DNA of 64,000 nucleotides from positions 57,983 through 121,982 of IMG/VR virus record IMGVR_UViG_3300023179_000032; one strand, given 5' to 3'. A program made the position numbers and the translations under genes. This DNA comes from a virus. Below are positions 57,380 to 64,000 of this stretch, piece by piece. The notes below the pieces were generated by a model. That model had not been told where the DNA came from. It saw only the letters and a program-made list of their open reading frames with translations, and did not search any database. Positions within the stretch are counted from its first letter, which is position 1, and every line of letters begins with the position of its first letter.

Positions 57380-59500
57380 ATGGCAGCACAACAAAAAGTA
57401 GAACTTTTTAGCGGCCGTGTTAAAAAGATTAAACCTACCAAGGTCAGCGAGCAGAGGTACGATTTCCTAAAACTTAGTGAAGCCGAGCCAGATTTAGGCG
57501 TTCCTGAAACTACTGACAGCGCAGACGTCAGACGTGTACTATTAACAGATAAGAACGGTAAACGCTACTGGAGTGACACACTTCAGATAGATGAAAATGG
57601 TGACTTTCAAAGCACTGGACAAATTCAAGCAGATGCTTTTCATACAGAAAGATTAGAAATAACTGATTCTGGCTTAAATGCTAGATTTAATAACGAAGAT
57701 ATAGAACTTAACACAAATGGTGATTTACAAACTACAGGATTAGTTAAGTTTGATACAGCAATGGGTGTAAAAATAGGCAACCCAGATCAAGGAGCACTAA
57801 TAAGTAGAGCAGTTGCAATGAATACTGCTACACCAGTTAGCAGAGGAATGGCACAAATGAATTTTATTTTAGGAAAGTTAGTACCAAAACCACCACCAAA
57901 TTTTCCTAAACTAAAAAGTGGCGCTAGCCAAACATTAGCTATACAAAGTGTAAGTACTTATCGTATGTGTAATTTCACACAGACTGATAATACTAGCAGC
58001 AATCGTAATGTAGCTGCTGGGTCTTCTGTAGCTCTTGTTCGTAGATCAAGTAGTTATACAACAAATTATATAGAAAATTGTGGTCCTGGTGATAGGGGTA
58101 CAGTTACAATTTATAAAAACGGTGTTGCTAGTGGTGCAAAAGCTTTAACTGATGGTCTACAGGAAGATGAAGATGAAACAGCAGGTAATTATTTACTAGG
58201 TACAGATAACGGCCTATTCAATAATTTACGCATTGCAGATGATAAAGACTACGCTCTTACAGCTAACCCAGCAATAAGTCCCCTATTTTGGCAAACATTT
58301 GATGCTAGAGGTGAAGGCACTATAACAGAAGGCTGGAATGAAGTATATATAACACATAATAATTTATTTCCAGAAACTGTTCCAGCTACAGTAGGAACAA
58401 CAAATATAGCCTATTGGTACTATGATGCTAGTACACCTGGTAGTCCAGTATTCAGTAATGTTACTTTTGCGCCAAGTGGAACAGCGCAGGTAATTTACAG
58501 CAGTGGAATACCTCACTACACCAATGCTCAAGAGTTTACACTAGGGTTTGACATTGCTAAATTGAGTGGTGATATGTACCCAACAGATAATACATTTATT
58601 ACTAGTTCAGGTGGTGGAGCATTTAATGCACCTACTACTTTGACCTATGCTAGTGCAGGAATAACTACACCGTTACCAAGGAATTATTTAGCTAGTACTA
58701 CATTAAGATTAACAACTACAGTAACCGTTAAAAATGGCGCCGGTTTAAGTAGTAGTCCAGTAAGCTTAACAGCAGACAATAGTTATGGTACAACTACACA
58801 GAATTTTACACCCACTAGTGGGGTATTATTCAAAACAGGAACAAGTAATACTGGTGTAGAAGAAACTAATATTTCAGTCCCATCGTCAGGTTTTGGCAGC
58901 GGAAGTGGTGCTGCTTATAGAATAATATTTGCAGGATCTACCGATACACCATCATTCACAGCCAGTGCCGCAGCTTGGAATAGTCAAAGCACTACATTAA
59001 ATACTTATGATGCTGTAGTAGTTGCTGCATCTACAGGACAAATGGTCCTTAAACACGATGATACAGATTATAGTACAGGATTTTTACCAGTAGGCCCAAA
59101 TTATAGTGCGGGAAGAACTGGTGCTCAATACTTTACTTTTAAGTTTGTTAGAGGTGCTATCAGTAAGTTTAATATCAGCATCAATGGAAAAATTAGTGGA
59201 TTGTGGGTGGCACTTCCAGGCAGTAGTATAGACACTACTAGTACATTGAATGGTTGGTTAAGAATGGATCAAGCCTATACTGGATCAGGTGTTCCTGGTG
59301 CAGGCACGGGAGGTAATAGTTCAAATGGATGTAGTATTGGTGGTACAGTGACATTAGGCAGTAATACTAATCAAAGTAGAACATGTACTTTTGGTACTTT
59401 AAGTAGTAGCGGAACTGGAACTACAGAAATTTATGTAAGAATTAAATTGGTAGCAGGTGATTCAGTTACAGCGTTAAGCATAGTAGGAGCAACTAACTAA
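57380..59500 (+). CDS. Large fibre/adhesin protein (706 aa), paralogue of 30465-33245
   Basis: 706 residues. N-terminus (VELFSGRVKKIKPTKVSEQR, YDFLKLSEAEPDLGVPET) matches the 328-aa protein at 56247, but the rest is related to the 926-aa protein at 30465: the hinge LGKLVPKPPPNFPKLKS, an anchor CGPGDRGTVTIYKNGV, and the C-terminal YSTGFLPVGPNYSAGRTGAQ, YFTFKFVRGAISKFNISING and IYVRIKLVAGDSVTALSIVG. So it is a chimera with the head of one fibre and the body of another. AGGAAGGGGG precedes the start codon at a rather long spacing of about 12 nt. Last base overlaps the next ATG. Confidence 0.7.
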   Translation: MAAQQKVELFSGRVKKIKPTKVSEQRYDFLKLSEAEPDLGVPETTDSADVRRVLLTDKNGKRYWSDTLQIDENGDFQSTGQIQADAFHTERLEITDSGLNARFNNEDIELNTNGDLQTTGLVKFDTAMGVKIGNPDQGALISRAVAMNTATPVSRGMAQMNFILGKLVPKPPPNFPKLKSGASQTLAIQSVSTYRMCNFTQTDNTSSNRNVAAGSSVALVRRSSSYTTNYIENCGPGDRGTVTIYKNGVASGAKALTDGLQEDEDETAGNYLLGTDNGLFNNLRIADDKDYALTANPAISPLFWQTFDARGEGTITEGWNEVYITHNNLFPETVPATVGTTNIAYWYYDASTPGSPVFSNVTFAPSGTAQVIYSSGIPHYTNAQEFTLGFDIAKLSGDMYPTDNTFITSSGGGAFNAPTTLTYASAGITTPLPRNYLASTTLRLTTTVTVKNGAGLSSSPVSLTADNSYGTTTQNFTPTSGVLFKTGTSNTGVEETNISVPSSGFGSGSGAAYRIIFAGSTDTPSFTASAAAWNSQSTTLNTYDAVVVAASTGQMVLKHDDTDYSTGFLPVGPNYSAGRTGAQYFTFKFVRGAISKFNISINGKISGLWVALPGSSIDTTSTLNGWLRMDQAYTGSGVPGAGTGGNSSNGCSIGGTVTLGSNTNQSRTCTFGTLSSSGTGTTEIYVRIKLVAGDSVTALSIVGATN

Positions 59501-60894
59501 TGGCTGTCGTTGATAAACAAAAGGTTGACTTACTCTATAAGAAACTTTTCGGTGTAACCAAAACTGATTTTAGTACACTTAAAGGTGCTAGTAACGAATC
59601 TATAGCCAGCCCTGCACTGATACGTGGTGACACTGTTTGGACACAGTCCAATAGCATTATTAAAGCTCCGGCATTACCAGCAGCAGTACCCAGTATTGTT
59701 GAAAGTAGAACAATACAATGTGTACCAGATGAAACAACTACACCTATAGGTGGTGTTTACCCAACCTGGATAGCCAAAGCAGGTGCTACAAGTTATACAA
59801 ATTGGATTCCACCAGAGTTTGGCCCTGGGTATTTGATTGAAGTTTTTATAGGTAATCCTGCTAGTGGTGGTACTAAAATATTTGATGCTGGTATTAATGA
59901 CAAAGGTGCATACTATTTTGACTATATGTCAGGCGTACTTAATTTTACTAATTATTTAGATAATAGTAATAGTAGTAATGTAATACCAGATGGTCTAAGT
60001 GGTAATAGTATTTGGGTAAGAGGTTATAGATATATTGGTTTTGTTGGTATTACAGATCAACAAGAGGGTAAATTTGGTAATTTACAATTAATAGATAATA
60101 CAATTACAGCTATCAATACAGTTGCTAATCAACCAGCACCTGGTGATGTTATAATTAAACCAAGATTAAGTGGTTTTGTTAGGTTACAAGGTAGTAGAGT
60201 TACTCAACACGCTAGTGATACTACTACTGGTTATGATAGTGGCCAACAATTCAATACCATATACGAAAAAACAAGTTTATTAGCTAGAGCTTCAACACTG
60301 AATGAACAAGAAAAAGAAGCTACTTTAGATGGATTAACCCCTGGTGCAACAAACAGATTTGTACTGGCGAATAATTATACTTACAAAATTAATGTTAATG
60401 TGACAGCCAAATTAGATGGAGGCACAGATAGTGCCATATGGAACATAGATTTTTTAGCAAGCAGAGGAGCAAGTGCATCGACAACACAGATAATTGGAAA
60501 TACTATAACTGAGAAAGTAGCAGGTAGTGCAAGCACTGCTGTTACTATAGTTAATGTTGCTGCTGGAAGTTTTGTGGTTAACAAAGTTTATAAAATTAAA
60601 ACATTAGGTACTACAACAGTTTGGGCCGACGTGGCCTTAAACAATGCTGTAGATTTTGAAGTAGGTACAGTGTTTACAGCAAAGGCTGCTGGTGTAGGAA
60701 ATGGCACTGCTGATGAATACTTAACACCTGCTGAACAATTGGCTAAGAGTTGGGGTGTAAGAGCCTTAGCAGACAAAGATAATGGTTTAATAAAAATTTT
60801 AGTTAAGGGACCTGAAAAAATTACAGGATCGGATCCAGATAAAACCATCAAATGGTTAGTAGCGATAAATACATTGGACATTTTTGAGACCTAA
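59500..60894 (+). CDS. Fibre protein (464 aa), paralogue of 33258-35369
   Basis: 464 residues. The N-terminal 175 match the 703-aa fibre (VDLLYKKLFGVTKTD, SNESIASPALIRGDTVW, NWIPPEF, KGAYYFDYMSGVLNF). It lacks the long shaft repeats and instead ends in a compact body with an inserted module AAGSFVVNKVYKIKTLGTTT then WADVALNNAVDFEVGTVFTA and GVGNGTA, the same type as in the giant protein. It follows the 706-aa gene with 1-nt overlap, as the 703-aa gene follows the 926-aa gene after 12 nt. Likely a short adhesin partner. Confidence 0.7.
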   Translation: MAVVDKQKVDLLYKKLFGVTKTDFSTLKGASNESIASPALIRGDTVWTQSNSIIKAPALPAAVPSIVESRTIQCVPDETTTPIGGVYPTWIAKAGATSYTNWIPPEFGPGYLIEVFIGNPASGGTKIFDAGINDKGAYYFDYMSGVLNFTNYLDNSNSSNVIPDGLSGNSIWVRGYRYIGFVGITDQQEGKFGNLQLIDNTITAINTVANQPAPGDVIIKPRLSGFVRLQGSRVTQHASDTTTGYDSGQQFNTIYEKTSLLARASTLNEQEKEATLDGLTPGATNRFVLANNYTYKINVNVTAKLDGGTDSAIWNIDFLASRGASASTTQIIGNTITEKVAGSASTAVTIVNVAAGSFVVNKVYKIKTLGTTTVWADVALNNAVDFEVGTVFTAKAAGVGNGTADEYLTPAEQLAKSWGVRALADKDNGLIKILVKGPEKITGSDPDKTIKWLVAINTLDIFET

Positions 60895-60903
60895 GGAACA
60901 ACG

Positions 60904-61140
60904 ATGACGTTGCGCTGGAATATTGATTTTGACACCGCAGACGTAGATTTTGGCTACGTCACAGTTCCTACAGCTCATAATTCTAACATTTCTTACGAGA
61001 ATATTTTTTACTGTAAGCCAGTAAAATATGATGTCGATAGCAACCGTAAATTTTACAAATATCAATCGCTATTTTCTTCACACTATTGGCTAAAGAATGA
61101 TAGTACTCGTCATGCTTTAAGCCAAGGTGTGGACGAGTGA
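60904..61140 (+). CDS. Small protein before the collagen-like fibre
   Basis: 78 residues, rich in aromatic residues ([58 protein letters not shown]). No family recognised. An AAGGAACAACG motif before the ATG could bind ribosomes. Its stop overlaps the GTG start of the collagen-like gene (GTGA), so translation is coupled and it may be an accessory subunit or chaperone of that fibre. Confidence 0.6.
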   Translation: MTLRWNIDFDTADVDFGYVTVPTAHNSNISYENIFYCKPVKYDVDSNRKFYKYQSLFSSHYWLKNDSTRHALSQGVDE

Positions 61141-64000
61141 GTGTATTAAAGCGATATTTCCAAGGCACACAAGGACTCCAAGACGGTTGGCGCTCCATAA
61201 TGATTGGAGAGCCAGGAAGCCAAGGTATTCAAGGCTTCCAAGGAACCAGTGCTATAGGTGGATTTTATCTCCACGAACAAAAAACACCTGCTACTACTTG
61301 GTATGTTACCCATAACTTAGGCGCTAAAATTGTAGTTGTACAATTAGCCAATGCTGCCTTGCAGAGTATTGACGAGGGTAAACCAGGCAGTCCATATATT
61401 GAATTTGTTGACAATAGTAACATTAGGATTTATTTTGATACTCCTACAGCAGGTTATGCTGCTATTACTAGTGGTGGTGGCTTACAAGGTATACAGGGTA
61501 TACAAGGTGTACAAGGTATACAAGGTGGATTTGGTCCACAGGGTGTTACAGGTAGACAAGGTATACAGGGTATACAAGGTATTACAGGTTTAGGATTTAC
61601 ATGGCGTGGTCTTTGGGATGTTAATGACGCATATGATATTAATGATGTTGTATACTACAATGGTGGTAGTTGGGTAGCAATACAACCTAGCCAAGGTCAG
61701 GCAGCACCTTATGTAGGAAGTGCTTATTGGGAGTTGATGACAGCCCAAGGACCACAAGGTATTCAAGGTATTCAAGGTAGATTTGGTCCACAGGGTCCAC
61801 AGGGACCACAAGGTATACAGGGTATTCAGGGCAATTTAGGTAATCAAGGTATTCAAGGTATTCAAGGTATTCAAGGACGCAGTATTTTATGGAAGGGATA
61901 TTGGGACGATAATACTGAATACTTCGTTGGTGATATGGTCTACTATGATGGTGGTAGCTGGGTCAGTATTGCTGATAATAATATCAATAACCGTCCTTAC
62001 TTTGGTAGCTCATATTGGGAAAAGAGTACTAGTCAAGGTATTCAAGGCTTACAAGGTGTACAAGGTGTACAAGGTGTACAAGGTGTACAAGGTGTACAAG
62101 GTATTCAAGGTATTCAAGGTGTAGGTTTCCAATGGCGTGGAACTTGGAGTGCTACAGAAGAATATGATATTAACCATACAGTATACTATAATGGTTTCTC
62201 TTATGTAAGTTTAGTAAGATTTAATATTGGAAATCGACCAGATCTTCCAGAAAATGATAGTAAATGGGACATTGTTGCTGCTCAAGGTATTCAAGGTTTA
62301 CAAGGTGTACAAGGCGTACAGGGCGTACAAGGTGTACAGGGCGTACAGGGCGTACAGGGCGTACAGGGCGTACAAGGTGTACAAGGCGTACAGGGAGTCC
62401 AAGGCGTACAGGGCATACAGGGCGTACAAGGTATCCAAGGTGTACAGGGTATCCAAGGTGTACAGGGTATCCAAGGTTTCAGTATTTTATGGCAAGGACA
62501 ATGGCTAACAACTACAACATATAATACTAATCATGTAGTATATTACAACGGTAGTAGTTGGATTAGCTTACAGGATAATAATTATAATCATAGACCCCCA
62601 AGTTTTCCAGTGACGGAAAATAGTTGGTGGTCACTAATGAGCGCCCAAGGTATTCAGGGCGTACAGGGTGTTCAAGGTGTCCAAGGTGTCCAAGGTGTCC
62701 AAGGTGTCCAAGGTGTACAGGGCGTTCAAGGTGTACAAGGCGTACAGGGTGTACAGGGTGTACAGGGTGCTCAAGGTGTACAAGGCGTACAAGGTGTACA
62801 AGGCGTACAGGGAGTCCAAGGCGTACAAGGCGTACAAGGCGTACAAGGTGTACAAGGCGTACAAGGTGTACAGGGTGTACAAGGCGTACAAGGCGTACAA
62901 GGTGTACAAGGTGTACAGGGCGTACAGGGTGTACAAGGTGTACAAGGTGTACAGGGTGTACAAGGTGTACAAGGTGTACAGGGCGTACAGGGCGTACAGG
63001 GTGTACAAGGCGTTCAAGGCGTTCAAGGTATCCAAGGTCGTGGATTTAACTGGAAAGGCGTTTGGTCATCCACCCAAACTTATTTTACAAATGATTCTAT
63101 ATTTTATAATGGTAGTGCTTATGTTAGCCTATATAATTTTAATATAGGAAAACAGCCAGATTTAGAATGGGATCCAGATGCTTGGGATGTAATTGCTAGT
63201 CAAGGTATCCAAGGCTTACAAGGTGTACAAGGCGTACAAGGCGTACAAGGCGTACAGGGCGTTCAAGGTGTACAAGGTGTACAAGGTGTACAGGGCGTAC
63301 AAGGCGTACAAGGTGTACAGGGTGTACAGGGCGTTCAAGGCGTTCAAGGTGTCCAAGGCGTTCAAGGTGTACAGGGCGTTCAAGGTGTCCAAGGTGTACA
63401 GGGCGTTCAAGGTGTCCAAGGCGTTCAAGGCGTTCAAGGTGTTCAAGGCGTTCAAGGCGTTCAAGGCGTTCAAGGTGTACAGGGTGTACAGGGCGTACAA
63501 GGTGTACAAGGTGTCCAAGGCGTACAGGGCGTACAGGGTGTACAAGGCGTACAGGGTGTACAAGGCGTACAAGGTGTACAAGGTGTACAAGGCGTACAGG
63601 GTGTACAAGGCGTACAGGGTGTACAAGGTGTACAGGGTGTACAAGGTGTACAGGGTGTACAAGGTGTTCAAGGCGTACAGGGCGTACAGGGTGTACAAGG
63701 TGTACAGGGTGTACAGGGTGTACAGGGTGTACAGGGTGTTCAAGGCGTACAAGGTATTCAAGGTTTTGGTATTATTTGGCGAGGAATGTATGACTTCAAT
63801 GTCAGATATTATCAAAATGAAGTTGTTTTCTATAATGGCGCAAGCTGGATCGTAAAATACACAGGAGTAGAAGGAGTTACACCTGGTGCTCAAAATCCAA
63901 CTACAGTTCCAGGTCCAGAATACAATGATACTTATTGGGAATTAGTAGCCAGCCAAGGTATTCAAGGTGTACAAGGTGTACAAGGCGTTCAAGGTGTACA
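61137..64000 (+). CDS. Collagen-like fibre protein with six carbohydrate-binding-like modules, 3' end cut
   Basis: Frame from GTG 61137 is open to the edge (954 codons seen). After [16 protein letters not shown] and a short beta domain (about 35-110), the protein consists of Gly-(Val/Ile)-Gln triplets broken by six modules near 61587, 61880, 62125, 62475, 63036 and 63762. Each shows the pattern W(R/K)GxW...Y...D.V.YNG.SW.S......P.....YW, like CBM5/12 domains. The triplet blocks between modules grow along the gene: about 15, 10, 22, 44 and 62 triplets. Wobble-position changes (GGT/GGC, CAA/CAG, GTA/GTT/GTC) keep the protein constant. Collagen-like triple-helical shafts with binding modules are expected for a trimeric host-recognition fibre. 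Other frames in the repeats are shadows. Confidence 0.88.
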   Translation, partial: MSVLKRYFQGTQGLQDGWRSIMIGEPGSQGIQGFQGTSAIGGFYLHEQKTPATTWYVTHNLGAKIVVVQLANAALQSIDEGKPGSPYIEFVDNSNIRIYFDTPTAGYAAITSGGGLQGIQGIQGVQGIQGGFGPQGVTGRQGIQGIQGITGLGFTWRGLWDVNDAYDINDVVYYNGGSWVAIQPSQGQAAPYVGSAYWELMTAQGPQGIQGIQGRFGPQGPQGPQGIQGIQGNLGNQGIQGIQGIQGRSILWKGYWDDNTEYFVGDMVYYDGGSWVSIADNNINNRPYFGSSYWEKSTSQGIQGLQGVQGVQGVQGVQGVQGIQGIQGVGFQWRGTWSATEEYDINHTVYYNGFSYVSLVRFNIGNRPDLPENDSKWDIVAAQGIQGLQGVQGVQGVQGVQGVQGVQGVQGVQGVQGVQGVQGVQGIQGVQGIQGVQGIQGVQGIQGFSILWQGQWLTTTTYNTNHVVYYNGSSWISLQDNNYNHRPPSFPVTENSWWSLMSAQGIQGVQGVQGVQGVQGVQGVQGVQGVQGVQGVQGVQGVQGAQGVQGVQGVQGVQGVQGVQGVQGVQGVQGVQGVQGVQGVQGVQGVQGVQGVQGVQGVQGVQGVQGVQGVQGVQGVQGVQGVQGVQGIQGRGFNWKGVWSSTQTYFTNDSIFYNGSAYVSLYNFNIGKQPDLEWDPDAWDVIASQGIQGLQGVQGVQGVQGVQGVQGVQGVQGVQGVQGVQGVQGVQGVQGVQGVQGVQGVQGVQGVQGVQGVQGVQGVQGVQGVQGVQGVQGVQGVQGVQGVQGVQGVQGVQGVQGVQGVQGVQGVQGVQGVQGVQGVQGVQGVQGVQGVQGVQGVQGVQGVQGVQGVQGVQGVQGVQGVQGVQGVQGIQGFGIIWRGMYDFNVRYYQNEVVFYNGASWIVKYTGVEGVTPGAQNPTTVPGPEYNDTYWELVASQGIQGVQGVQGVQGV
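61476..64000 (+). repeat. 9-bp collagen-type coding repeat arrays
   Basis: Unit CAAGGTGTA with synonymous variants. Main arrays 62035-62125, 62282-62480, 62644-63038, 63202-63762 and from 63952 to the edge. Isoleucine triplets (ATT/ATC/ATA) cluster at the array ends next to the modules, valine triplets in the interior. Confidence 0.95.

Noticed and set aside
62644-63762. Possible CRISPR or minisatellite array
   Set aside because: Units are only 9 bp, have no spacers and encode Gly-Val/Ile-Gln triplets.
62227-63893. Long open frames on both strands in the collagen-like region (for example Lys/Val/Tyr-rich, Cys/Arg-rich and Leu/Tyr-rich products)
   Set aside because: They are out-of-frame readings of the 9-bp repeat. 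The frame from 61137 runs through all modules, has matching domain structure and silent wobble changes.

Overview
The window is a stretch of a T4-like myovirus of the marine type (the cyanophage/pelagiphage side of the family). The genes read as T4 late structural and replication genes in a compact, AT-rich layout. There are TATAAATA-type late promoters, stop/start overlaps between neighbours, and very large marine-type fibre genes. The host cannot be fixed from this window: no photosynthesis genes and no tRNAs were seen.

Layout. (1) 1-7726, minus strand: baseplate genes, i.e. gp6 (runs off the left edge), gp25, the gp5 spike/hub, an 843-aa hub-type protein, gp53-like and gp48-like tail-tube cap. 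(2) 7800-12095, plus strand: a nucleic-acid operon behind a consensus sigma70 promoter, i.e. gp55 late sigma factor, gp47 and gp46 recombination nuclease (Mre11/Rad50 type), a small unknown gene and a SegE-like GIY-YIG protein. (3) 12096-12520: about 420 nt with no credible gene, clearly richer in G+C than its neighbours and full of short helices; I read it as an unassigned structured RNA, followed by two tandem hairpins. (4) 12537-14492: an unknown 307-aa gene (plus) converging on gp26 and a hidden 74-aa gene (minus). (5) 14553-26488, plus strand: a 1566-aa tape-measure-like protein with a LysM domain, then the head module: gp20 portal, a small gene, two cargo genes (methyltransferase-like and a Rossmann-like DUF115-type protein), gp67-like core, gp21 protease, gp22 scaffold and gp23 major capsid, closed by a strong terminator. 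(6) 26576-64000, plus strand: a glycosyltransferase-like gene and then about 37 kb of virion adhesin/fibre genes.

The fibre region is the remarkable part. One gene (35430-55808) encodes 6792 residues: a beta-helix N-terminus, 34 copies of a Cys-Arg-Asp helical repeat in two alternating subtypes, at least nine inserted small modules, and a standard marine fibre C-terminus. It is flanked by two paralogous sets of fibre genes (28068-35369 and 55877-60894). After these comes a collagen-like fibre gene (61137 to the right edge) built of Gly-Val/Ile-Gln triplets broken by six carbohydrate-binding-like modules. A module of the same kind sits inside the giant protein.

How it fits together: gp55 and the host polymerase would read the TATAAATA-type promoters in front of baseplate, tail, head and fibre genes. 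gp46/47 support recombination-dependent replication. gp20/67/21/22/23 build the prohead, and gp5/6/25/26/48/53 with the tape measure build the baseplate and tail. The fibre block would set host adsorption. All calls come from reading sequence; no database search was run.
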